This document shows positions 35,640 through 41,903 of a DNA stretch of 41,903 nt, piece after piece. How positions within the stretch are numbered: the stretch's first letter is position 1; every line of letters begins with the position of its first letter. A program made the translations under genes and the position numbers. The stretch is from positions 1 to 41,903 of the forward strand of contig JAGVMG010000010.1 in the NCBI GenBank assembly GCA_020053915.1, given 5' to 3'. Under the pieces are notes generated by a model. That model had not been told where the DNA came from and did no database searches. It saw nothing but the letters and a program-made list of their open reading frames with translations. The DNA comes from Parachlamydiales bacterium (GTDB taxonomy: Bacteria; Chlamydiota; Chlamydiia; Chlamydiales; Rhabdochlamydiaceae).

Positions 35640-36046
35640 TTAATACGTCTCCCATACCCCAGACGTCGCTAATTCAATCACATGCTGATCTGGATCATGA
35701 AAATAAATACTTTTTTCACCCAAGGGCCACTGAACCTGACTGATAACAGGAACCCCATGATCGATCAAGCGTTGCTTCCACTCTTGCAACTCGCTCATCT
35801 GAATAGCAAAAGCCATATGAAGAGGTCCTTGGCCATCATGCGGCGGAATGATCCCACCCTCTATCTGCTGCGGCTGAAGACTTGCTCCGCGCAAGAAAAG
35901 CAAAAAGACACTTTGCCCATTAATGTCAAAAGCGCATAAGCGATCTGTTGCATGATGGGCTTTAACTGAAGAATCTCTTGATAAAAAGAAGCCGGCAACT
36001 CTAAGTCATTGCAATAAAGAGCTGTTTCTATCACTTTATCATGCAA
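35640..36046 (-). pseudogene. Frameshifted VOC (glyoxalase-fold) protein
   Basis: Two overlapping frames make one glyoxalase/bleomycin-resistance-like protein. The N-terminal part (VIETALYCNDLELPASFYQ) is in one frame and the rest (DRLCAFDINGQSVFLLFLRG ... HMAFAIQ ... IYFHDPDQHVIELA) in another. The break is at the T-run 35961-35963 on the + strand: one added base there restores a continuous reading through LKAHHATDRLCAFDING. The full protein would be about 130 aa, normal for the family. The start is doubtful (TTG at 36046). Either the gene is dead by a one-base deletion, or the sequence has an error. Confidence 0.8.
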
Positions 36047-36061
36047 GAACCGATACTTTTC

Positions 36062-36700
36062 TTATTCACTCTCTAAAGAAGCCAACATACGTGTCCGCAT
36101 CGCCTCAAGAATTGCAGGAGCTGCCTTCTCAGGCGACCCTACATCAAAAGGCGGGGCCGGATCATACTCAATGCCCAACTGTAATCCTTGGGCAAACCCC
36201 TGTCCAGCAATCTTAGCCACAAGCGTAAGTGCCAGATCGATGCCCGCAGAGACGCCAGCTCCCGTCATGATTTTTCCATCTTCAACTACCCGCTCACTTA
36301 CAGGCTCTGCTCCCCAACTACGCAAGCGATCCAAGACAATCCAATGGGTTGTTGCGCGCACTCCCTTTAAAAGACCTGCCGCTCCTAAAATCAAGCTCCC
36401 TGTACACACAGAAACAGTCCAGGTTGTCGTCGCATGCATTGCACGGACCCAAGCCAATGTTTCTGGCGATTCACGCAACGTCGTCGCTCTCCCACCTCCT
36501 GGGATTACCAATACATCCGCACGCATCACATCAGTCAAAGAATGTTCAGCCGTTAGCACAAGCCCACTATCCGTTTGGATCGGACCCGGATGTGCCGCCA
36601 CCCGTTTTACAATGGCTCCCGGTAAACGCGACAGGATTTCATAAGGACCTACCGCATCTAAAGCCGTCATCCCCTGATAGAACAAAAAGACAATTTCCAT
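36062..36700 (-). CDS. DJ-1/PfpI family protein, isonitrile hydratase-like
   Basis: A 212-aa DJ-1/PfpI protein. The nucleophile elbow is VSVCTGSLILGAAGLL with C99-T100, and D15 lies in TALDAVGPYEIL. The C-T pair with that Asp is the arrangement of isonitrile hydratase (InhA)-type members rather than DJ-1 itself. The VIPGGG loop at 65-70 is typical. Reaction in this organism is unknown: hydration of an isonitrile or aldehyde-stress repair are options. The ATG at 36700 follows AAGGAAGG. It is downstream of a terminator that closes the coiled-coil gene. Confidence 0.88.
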   Translation of the reverse strand: MEIVFLFYQGMTALDAVGPYEILSRLPGAIVKRVAAHPGPIQTDSGLVLTAEHSLTDVMRADVLVIPGGGRATTLRESPETLAWVRAMHATTTWTVSVCTGSLILGAAGLLKGVRATTHWIVLDRLRSWGAEPVSERVVEDGKIMTGAGVSAGIDLALTLVAKIAGQGFAQGLQLGIEYDPAPPFDVGSPEKAAPAILEAMRTRMLASLESE

Positions 36701-36714
36701 GACATCCTTCCTTA

Positions 36715-36757
36715 ACAAAAATCCCTAAGAGGTATTGAAAAAAGACCTCTTAGGGAT
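36715..36757 (-). terminator. Terminator of the coiled-coil gene
   Basis: Perfect 13-bp stem atccctaagaggt / acctcttagggat (36721-36733 and 36745-36757). On the minus strand it is followed by five T, so it ends the gene at 36807-37328. Confidence 0.85.
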
Positions 36758-36806
36758 TAGCTTCCAATTCACACTTCATTTTAGCAAGTAAAATCAGCCC
36801 TATTAC

Positions 36807-37328
36807 CTATTCTCGGCGTGCGCGTCGACCGTTAGAGGATAGTCCGGATTCTCCCCTGTCACTTACATAGGTTAAAGAAAGTTGTGTCTCCAAATGAACT
36901 TTATTAGAGATTTCTGCAGCGATCAGACGATTCAGATCCGCAAGCTGCGATCCTGTTGACTGACGCGCTAGATCTAGGCGATGCAGCTCTTCCTCTAGTC
37001 CTGGAGAGGGCTCTTCTTTTGCAAACTCACGCTCCATCAGTTCTGTCTGTTGGGTTAGCAAAGTAGTCAATTGACTTCCCACTTCATTAACTTGACGGTT
37101 TAGGTCTTTAATACGTAATTCTGCTTTTTGACACTCTAGGCTTAAAAGATGCAATTCTTCTGATGAGAGTTTTACTCTTAAGCGGCGTGGCATAGAAACT
37201 GCATGAACATCTGAATCACTGTCAGTTTCCGAAGCACCTTTCATTTTTCCCGTTTCGTTCTTCTCTAAATTGGTTTCCAATGAAAATCCCTTAAAATGAG
37301 CTCCTATCAAATCAACACCTACTGACAT
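36807..37328 (-). CDS. Coiled-coil protein of unknown function
   Basis: A 173-aa hydrophilic protein. Residues 1-50 are polar and Ser/Asp/Lys-rich. Residues 55-150 show heptad patterns (LSLECQKAELRIKDLNRQ, LEEELHRLDLARQST) that indicate one or two coiled coils, and the tail is basic (SSNGRRARRE). No enzyme motif or membrane segment is seen. The ATG at 37328 has AGAGGA six bases upstream, and a strong terminator follows. It may be a secreted effector or a small structural protein; neither is shown. Confidence 0.65.
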   Translation of the reverse strand: MSVGVDLIGAHFKGFSLETNLEKNETGKMKGASETDSDSDVHAVSMPRRLRVKLSSEELHLLSLECQKAELRIKDLNRQVNEVGSQLTTLLTQQTELMEREFAKEEPSPGLEEELHRLDLARQSTGSQLADLNRLIAAEISNKVHLETQLSLTYVSDRGESGLSSNGRRARRE

Positions 37329-37471
37329 AACAGTCCTCTGTAAAAGTTATAAAATTCAGGAAAGAACATAATGAAAACAACAAATAAATAGCAAAGATAA
37401 AATAAAGACATCACAGATCAAAACGAATTAATATTAAGAAATAACACATTCAATAGACGTCTCATATTCTG

Positions 37472-37500
37472 ATCCACCTGCGCTGAAAGCGCAGGTGGAT
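37472..37500 (-). terminator. Strong hairpin after the DUF2608 gene
   Basis: A 13-bp perfect stem, atccacctgcgct / agcgcaggtggat, with loop gaa, 11 bp downstream of the stop codon on the minus strand. No clear T-run, so termination strength is uncertain. Confidence 0.65.
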
Positions 37501-37510
37501 AGCGATAGAA

Positions 37511-38299
37511 TCACTCTAAGCCATGTTCCAAGAGCAAGCTTGCCGCCTCATTGCTCAAAATCTGACCTACAAACTTGGCTTGAACATCAGCCACTTCGCG
37601 CGAATAGACAGGTTCAACATGATCAATTGCAGTGTAATAGATCCCCGTGCATTCGATCCCAAATTTAGATAAGTTTTCGACCACTTCTTCAACATTCTTT
37701 TTTCTGTCGTCAATGAACACGACTTTCTTAGGGCTCTTCTTAATCGCGTCGATAAAGGTGAAAAAAATGTCACTTTTTAAATTAAAATCACTGCAAAACA
37801 AGATCCCCTGGACATAGTATGCAGGATGTTGCGCAGGAATATTAAACGCATCTTTAGAAGGGGCTGTTATCGCAAAATCGACATCGAGCGATGCGACTTG
37901 GGAGATTGTGGGAAGCGCCACAGTGGGATGGCGATGGGTCAATCCCATCACAACAACACCCCGTTTTTGCAAAGCCAAAAGAGAAGGAACAAAATCTTCT
38001 TCCAAAGGTTTTACAGGGCAAGCGTATTGAACCTTAGCCCAATGCGGATAAGCATCCACTAAAGCCTCTTCCCGAGTCATTCCCTTATGCATTCTTTGCT
38101 GCAGTTCGTCGTATAGATGGTGAACATGCCCGAACGCCTGCTTCGCTTCATACAACGTGTTATCAAGATCGACCAAAAACCAAGAATCCTCATCAATGTA
38201 GGCAAGAACATCGGCGATATGCGGCGTCTCAATAATTTCCGCCTGACTAAAGAAAGGGAGTGCAATTGTCATCAGAGTCAATATAACGTTACGAAGCAT
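37511..38299 (-). CDS. Exported DUF2608 HAD-like phosphatase
   Basis: A 262-aa HAD-superfamily protein of the DUF2608 group, found mainly in chlamydiae and Legionella-like intracellular bacteria. The HAD motifs are DLDNT at 44-48, T121 in GLTHR, and FIDDRKKN at 196-202. The N-terminus (MLRNVILTLMTIALPFFSQA) is a Sec signal peptide with SQA-E cleavage. A phosphatase acting outside the cytoplasm, possibly on host phospho-compounds, is inferred. ATG 38299 follows GGAGGAC. The gene stands alone. Confidence 0.88.
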   Translation of the reverse strand: MLRNVILTLMTIALPFFSQAEIIETPHIADVLAYIDEDSWFLVDLDNTLYEAKQAFGHVHHLYDELQQRMHKGMTREEALVDAYPHWAKVQYACPVKPLEEDFVPSLLALQKRGVVVMGLTHRHPTVALPTISQVASLDVDFAITAPSKDAFNIPAQHPAYYVQGILFCSDFNLKSDIFFTFIDAIKKSPKKVVFIDDRKKNVEEVVENLSKFGIECTGIYYTAIDHVEPVYSREVADVQAKFVGQILSNEAASLLLEHGLE

Positions 38300-38463
38300 G
38301 GTGTCCTCCAGTTAAATGAAGTAGAGCGTATCTCCGTCATGCATTTTAAGAAATAAGAAAAAACCCGTGAATTGTCGCCTGCTGAGAAGCATTTAAATAG
38401 ATGCGCGGATCAAACACAGACCATCAATTATCAGAATATTGAAAACGGGCAACAAAATCTACT

Positions 38464-38784
38464 TTAGAAATATAAAGCAACAGCCGCAGCCAAATTGCCA
38501 CAACTTCCTTTCCAATCAATGTTGGGTTCTTTTAAACTCACCTGCCCAAACAGATAATTCACATCTATATTTTCTCGTTCTGATCGACTGATTAGAGCTA
38601 CCTTGCTAGCGCTGGAAATCCCTCCTCCCAGCCCGTTGAACTGCATCCCTGAAGGATCAGGACTTCCCATGATCGATAAAAGCAAAAGATCCCGTTCCTC
38701 TTCATTTTCAGGAAGAGCACGTTCATCAAAAAACACTCCCTTGCTTGTGCCGCCTCTAATCAATGAGGCCCGAATTTTAGCCAT
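38464..38784 (-). pseudogene. PrpF fragment (N-terminal quarter)
   Basis: A 106-aa ORF that matches the beginning of PrpF-family proteins (methylaconitate isomerase / AcnD-helper fold): RGGTSKGVFF at 10-19, IMGSPDPSGMQFNGLGGG and SSASKVALIS, and a CGN loop. Intact PrpF proteins are about 390 aa, with a second half that repeats the fold. Here a stop follows the GSCGNLAAAVALYF segment, and I find no remaining C-terminal part in 38300-38463. It has a ribosome-like GAGAGG. It is most likely a degraded gene. Confidence 0.8.
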
Positions 38785-38814
38785 GAGTCGCCTCTCATCA
38801 AATGAAGGTGCATT

Positions 38815-38823
38815 CCCCCCCCC
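38815..38823. repeat. Poly-C tract of nine
   Basis: Nine C at 38815-38823 lie between the prpF fragment and the yciI gene. Such tracts are prone to slippage, and Chlamydia uses poly-C/G runs for phase variation, but here no open frame depends on it. Confidence 0.7.
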
Positions 38824-38924
38824 TTTTCAACAAAAAGTTTTCAATGAAATTAGAGGTTCTATACGCTTCCAGCTTTTACTAAACAATGTGCTCGTGTAAA
38901 TTCAGCATTTACCCTGGGGAAAAG

Positions 38925-39224
38925 ATGCCCTATTTAATCTACGCCATAGATCATTCTGGAATGGAAACACAGAGAGAAGCGCTTAGGCAAGCGCACAGAG
39001 ACCATCTCAAATCCTACGGAGTCAAAATCCTCGCTTCCGGAGCTCTCTTAGACGAAGATGGGAAAATGGTCATTGGAGGGATCTCTTTATTGGATACAGA
39101 GAGTCGAAAAGAAGCCGAGGACTTTGCCCACAATGATCCCTATTCACAGGCAGGGATTCGGGCTCAGACTCTGATCCATCGCTGGAGGAAACGTTGGTGG
39201 AACGGACTCTTTCTTGGAGATTGA
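38925..39224 (+). CDS. YciI-like protein
   Basis: A 99-aa YciI-family protein with the typical layout (YLIYAIDHSG..., RQAHRDHLKSYG, LASGALLDEDGKMVIGG, DPYSQAGI). The family is related to ferredoxin-like dioxygenases; the conserved His in AHRDH and Asp in NDPY mark the presumed active site. Its natural substrate is unknown. The ATG at 38925 has GGGGA before it. It is the first gene of an operon with an exported amine oxidase (3 bp away) and a VOC protein. Confidence 0.88.
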   Translation: MPYLIYAIDHSGMETQREALRQAHRDHLKSYGVKILASGALLDEDGKMVIGGISLLDTESRKEAEDFAHNDPYSQAGIRAQTLIHRWRKRWWNGLFLGD

Positions 39225-39227
39225 TTA

Positions 39228-40658
39228 ATGTATAAAGTGATTCTTTTCTGTATGATAACCTGTTTAACATCTTCTAGAGCATTTACAATGCAGCAAAACC
39301 CAAAAGTGGTCGTCATTGGAGCGGGGCTCGCAGGACTGAGCACAGCCCACCGTTTGCAACAAAACGGGATCGACGTCCATGTCTATGAGGCGCGTTCACG
39401 CGTGGGCGGAAGAGTTTTTACAGCGCTTATAGAGGATTCCATTGCTGAATTGGGCGGGCACAATATTGCTGATGGTGGCGAAGCAGAACACATCCATCGG
39501 CTAATCGAGGAATTTGGACTCGAACTGAGCTGTCATCAAATTCAACTCTCTTATTCTTATTTTGATTCAAAGACGCTCATTTCATTAGAACACAGCTCAT
39601 TCGCGCGCCCGTTCCAACCAGACGACCTCAAAAGCCAAATTCAGAAACTTGCCTCCACTTCCAAAAATATGCGCGGTATCCTGACTGGCATTGTTAGTGA
39701 AGACGATCCTCTCTATCAAATCATTGCAACCAGACTCTCTGCTTATGAAGGAGCATCTATCGACAAATTGTCCCCAGCTTACGCAGACACTTTGTACCAC
39801 ATGCTGCTTGGCGGAATCTCCCAAGCTCATTTAGACGCGACAGAGCGACAATCTGTAGATTTAGTGAGTCTTAAAGAAGGCAATGCGATGTTGCCCCATT
39901 TAATGGCAAAGACTCTCGGGGACCGAATGCATCTCAACGCTCCTTTGACACGGGTTTCCAAGCAAGCCAATGGGTCGTATTTACTCACCTTTCAAGATGG
40001 GCAGATGACTCATGCCGATCTCCTTATCCTCGCGATCCCCTGTTCCACATTTGCTGACATCACTTTTGACGACACTGTGATACCAAGCGAACGCCTTGAT
40101 GCAATTAAAGCCATCCCTTATGGGGAAAATGCAAAAGTCATTATTCCATTCCCAGAGATAACAACGCTTGCGAAAAACTGTATCAATGACCATGTGATCA
40201 GCTTTTACGATTCCCATCAAAGTGCGATCGTTCTTTACTACACCAATGCATCCAGTTACTTTTCCGATGCCACAATTGAGCACGTTTACTCTCAGGAAAG
40301 ACAGATGATGGAAATCATGTACGGAGACGACTGCCCGCTTTATACCCCTCCCACCTATGCTCAAGATGCATCATTTCAGCGTTACCATGGCCCCATAGGC
40401 TATAGTTGGCCTAACGACCCTTATGTCAAAGGCTCCTATGCTTATATTGCACCAGGGCAAGAAGTATCCTTTACGCACATTCACGATGTCGATGGGGAAT
40501 GGGTGAAGTCTCTTTTTGCTCCGATCGACCACACCCTTTATTTTGCAGGCGAGCATGCAACCATCTTATCGGATATCCCAGGAACAATGGAAGCTGCCTG
40601 TGAGTCTGGAGAGCGCGTTGCGCGCATGGTTTTAAAAAAAATCTACGAACAAAAATAA
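39228..40658 (+). CDS. FAD-dependent amine oxidase with a signal peptide
   Basis: A 476-aa flavin amine oxidase. The FAD motif GAGLAG is at 31-36, with E54 at the end of strand 2 (VYEARSRVGGR, 52-62). The C-terminal flavin motif YFAGEHA, followed by GTMEAACESGERVA, is intact. Such enzymes oxidise amines or amino acids to imines with release of peroxide. The first 20 residues (MYKVILFCMITCLTSSRAF) look like a Sec signal peptide, so FAD loading would have to occur outside or via a special route. The gene follows yciI by 3 bp and precedes a VOC gene by 3 bp, so the three are co-expressed. Confidence 0.85.
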   Translation: MYKVILFCMITCLTSSRAFTMQQNPKVVVIGAGLAGLSTAHRLQQNGIDVHVYEARSRVGGRVFTALIEDSIAELGGHNIADGGEAEHIHRLIEEFGLELSCHQIQLSYSYFDSKTLISLEHSSFARPFQPDDLKSQIQKLASTSKNMRGILTGIVSEDDPLYQIIATRLSAYEGASIDKLSPAYADTLYHMLLGGISQAHLDATERQSVDLVSLKEGNAMLPHLMAKTLGDRMHLNAPLTRVSKQANGSYLLTFQDGQMTHADLLILAIPCSTFADITFDDTVIPSERLDAIKAIPYGENAKVIIPFPEITTLAKNCINDHVISFYDSHQSAIVLYYTNASSYFSDATIEHVYSQERQMMEIMYGDDCPLYTPPTYAQDASFQRYHGPIGYSWPNDPYVKGSYAYIAPGQEVSFTHIHDVDGEWVKSLFAPIDHTLYFAGEHATILSDIPGTMEAACESGERVARMVLKKIYEQK

Positions 40659-40661
40659 GTC

Positions 40662-41048
40662 ATGGATTGGGTAGGAATCGATCACATTGTGCTTACGGTA
40701 AAGTCGATCGAAAAGTCGCTGCAGTTTTACTGCTCGGTACTCGAGATGACTGAAGTCACATTCGGCGAGAGCAGGAAAGCGATTGTCTGCGGAAGACAGA
40801 AAATCAATTTACATGAAGCCGGAAAAGAATTTGAGCCCAAAGCCCATGCTCCTCTACCTGGATCCGCTGATCTCTGCTTGATCACAGAGACTCCTCTCGT
40901 GGAAGTTCATAAAACATTAACCTCCCACAACGTTAAAATCGAATTGGGGCCCATCGAAAGAACGGGCGCAAGAGGTAAAATCCTCTCTCTCTACATTCGG
41001 GATCCCGACGAGAACTTAATTGAAATCTCTAACGACCTCTTAGCATGA
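40662..41048 (+). CDS. VOC family metalloprotein (glyoxalase-like)
   Basis: A 128-aa glyoxalase/dioxygenase-fold protein. The metal ligands expected in this family are visible as H8 (DHIVL), E52 (LHEAG) and E121 (LIEIS), with a DPDEN loop before the last. The size fits glyoxalase I-like or YaeR-type proteins. Reaction unknown. It is the last gene of the yciI-amine oxidase-VOC operon. Following it, 41049-41178 is AT-rich and I see no feature there. Confidence 0.9.
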   Translation: MDWVGIDHIVLTVKSIEKSLQFYCSVLEMTEVTFGESRKAIVCGRQKINLHEAGKEFEPKAHAPLPGSADLCLITETPLVEVHKTLTSHNVKIELGPIERTGARGKILSLYIRDPDENLIEISNDLLA

Positions 41049-41178
41049 GCAGATTTGAGCGAGTTCTATAACAGCCTCAAACACATATAATTAATTTTAA
41101 ATTAAATAATTAACAAGATAAATAAAAAACGATATTATTTAATTTACATAAATTACATCGCACTGTAAACCTATCTGC

Positions 41179-41820
41179 TTGAAAAACCCATGGAGGGAAT
41201 TTAGGGCTTCTTCTGTAACTCAAGGCGGTCTAAGCGCTGAACAAATACAAAGACTTAGGCAATCTCATGATCAATTTGCGCTATACTCAAAACATCTTGA
41301 GAACCCTGGGACCGATGATCTAACAATCATTTATCAACGGTGTAACTCAAGCTATCAGGAGTTTAAATCTGAAGCGCGCAGTTTGCTACGTGAAACTTTG
41401 GACCAAACTTCTGTTCAATGTCAGCGCATTGCCAAAATTTTGCACAATTGCAAAGAGCTTCATCAAATGCAGAAAAAAGAAGCTTCACAATTGTCTCAAG
41501 AATTCGCTCCCGGAGATACTGGCCCCATCACTGCAGAAAAGATCCAGGGCCTTCTTCTTCTACAAAAGTCTCTGGAGCGCGCACAAATAGACATTTCGGC
41601 AGGAGTGCAGAACGAAAAAAGTGAAATCGAACAACGTCTAAAGCAGGAAATAAAGCAGTATAAGAGAGAAAAAAAAGCTGCAATTCAAGAAGCAAAACAG
41701 GCAGGTAATAGATCCAAGTCTATAAAAAAGATAAAAACAAACTATGACAAATTAATAAAAGCCACCAAAGACAGATGCCGCTCAGAAATAGAGGAACTCG
41801 ATGCACTAGTACATAGTTAA
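41179..41820 (+). pseudogene. Coiled-coil protein sharing the LRR protein's N-domain; start lost and 3' end in MITE
   Basis: A 213-aa frame. Residues 18-100 match residues 9-95 of the LRR protein (IYQRCNSSYQEFK versus IYKRYEQSYQSLK; RIAKILHNCKELH versus NISKLLAICKQFH). The rest is an acidic/basic coiled coil (about 130-210). There is no in-frame ATG at the front. A good ribosome site, GGAGGG at 41192-41197, is followed 5 bases later by AGG (41203-41205), in frame with A-S-S-V-T-Q-G, where an ATG would be expected; an ATG to AGG change is likely. The last codons (LVHS-stop) are supplied by the mobile element starting at 41806. Thus both ends look damaged. TTG at 41179 could still serve as a start. 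Confidence 0.7.
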
Positions 41821-41903
41821 AAAAGTTTTTGCTCTTTGGGCTGATGTGAAAGCTCCCGCGGCTAAGCGATCGTAAAGGCCGCTGTGTGCAGACACACAGC
41901 TAA
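41806..41903. mobile_element. Second copy of the MITE, cut by the window edge
   Basis: 98 bp that match the first 98 bp of the element at 766-933 with 3 differences. It begins at ctagtacatagttaa, exactly where the upstream frame acquires its stop (ctagtacatagttaa reads L-V-H-S-stop). The right arm is beyond the window. Confidence 0.85.

Noticed and set aside
38815-38823. Poly-C phase-variation switch
   Set aside because: The tract lies outside any intact reading frame, and no promoter spacing that depends on it can be shown.
1-41903. tRNA or rRNA genes
   Set aside because: No T-loop/acceptor pattern or rRNA core sequence was seen on reading both strands; a dedicated search could still find one.

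Overview
The window looks like a piece of chromosome from an environmental, amoeba-associated member of the Chlamydiae (Parachlamydia/Waddlia/Simkania-like). This is inferred from gene content, not from rRNA. The main markers are a class Ic ribonucleotide reductase (an NrdB with Phe at the radical-Tyr position and a long NrdA with two ATP cones), a DUF2608 phosphatase-like protein, a SET-domain protein, and several short proteins with paired hydrophobic stretches that resemble inclusion-membrane (Inc) proteins. There are also many eukaryote-like proteins: an LRR array, a mitochondrial-carrier homologue, a sterol-methyltransferase-like enzyme and an Rhs/YD-repeat protein. I see no rRNA, tRNA or CRISPR array.

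Layout. 1-3.8 kb: SET protein, a 168-bp palindromic MITE-like element, M42 aminopeptidase, a kinase-like membrane protein and a radical SAM protein. 4-9 kb: two overlapping paralogous Inc-like genes, a two-gene operon of signal-peptide-bearing enzymes (a DapA/NAL-family aldolase and a SAM methyltransferase), another Inc-like protein, and a WxWN-repeat membrane protein. 8.8-15.5 kb: SMT-like methyltransferase, a compact promoter-sORF-terminator unit, an SLC25-type carrier, an 11-repeat LRR protein, a transglutaminase-like protein, an MsrB-MsrA fusion, and an unknown Pro-rich protein. 15.6-20.5 kb: zinc alcohol dehydrogenase, MFS transporter, PIN-PhoH ATPase, and a Cys-rich unknown. 20.5-29.7 kb: a 1523-aa Rhs protein without a toxin tip, an exported SH3b protein, a DUF455 ferritin-like protein, rmuC and pssA. 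30-35.5 kb: nrdA with an in-frame LAGLIDADG intein, then nrdB, behind candidate NrdR boxes. 35.6-41.9 kb: a frameshifted VOC protein, a PfpI/InhA-like protein, a coiled-coil protein, an exported DUF2608 protein, a prpF fragment, and the operon yciI / exported amine oxidase / VOC. Last comes a probable pseudogene whose N-terminal domain matches that of the LRR protein and whose 3' end runs into a second copy of the MITE.

How it fits together. Housekeeping functions (nucleotide reduction, phospholipid synthesis, methionine sulfoxide repair, peptide turnover) are interleaved with a host-interaction layer. Four enzymes of normally cytosolic families carry Sec-type signal peptides, and one further protein is a eukaryotic organelle-carrier homologue. 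Together these suggest that the bacterium exports enzymes and membrane proteins to act on its host. The points that most deserve follow-up are the NrdA intein with no +1 nucleophile, the mitochondrial-carrier homologue, the exported-enzyme pairs, the LRR/pseudogene shared domain, and the mobile palindrome that ends a gene.
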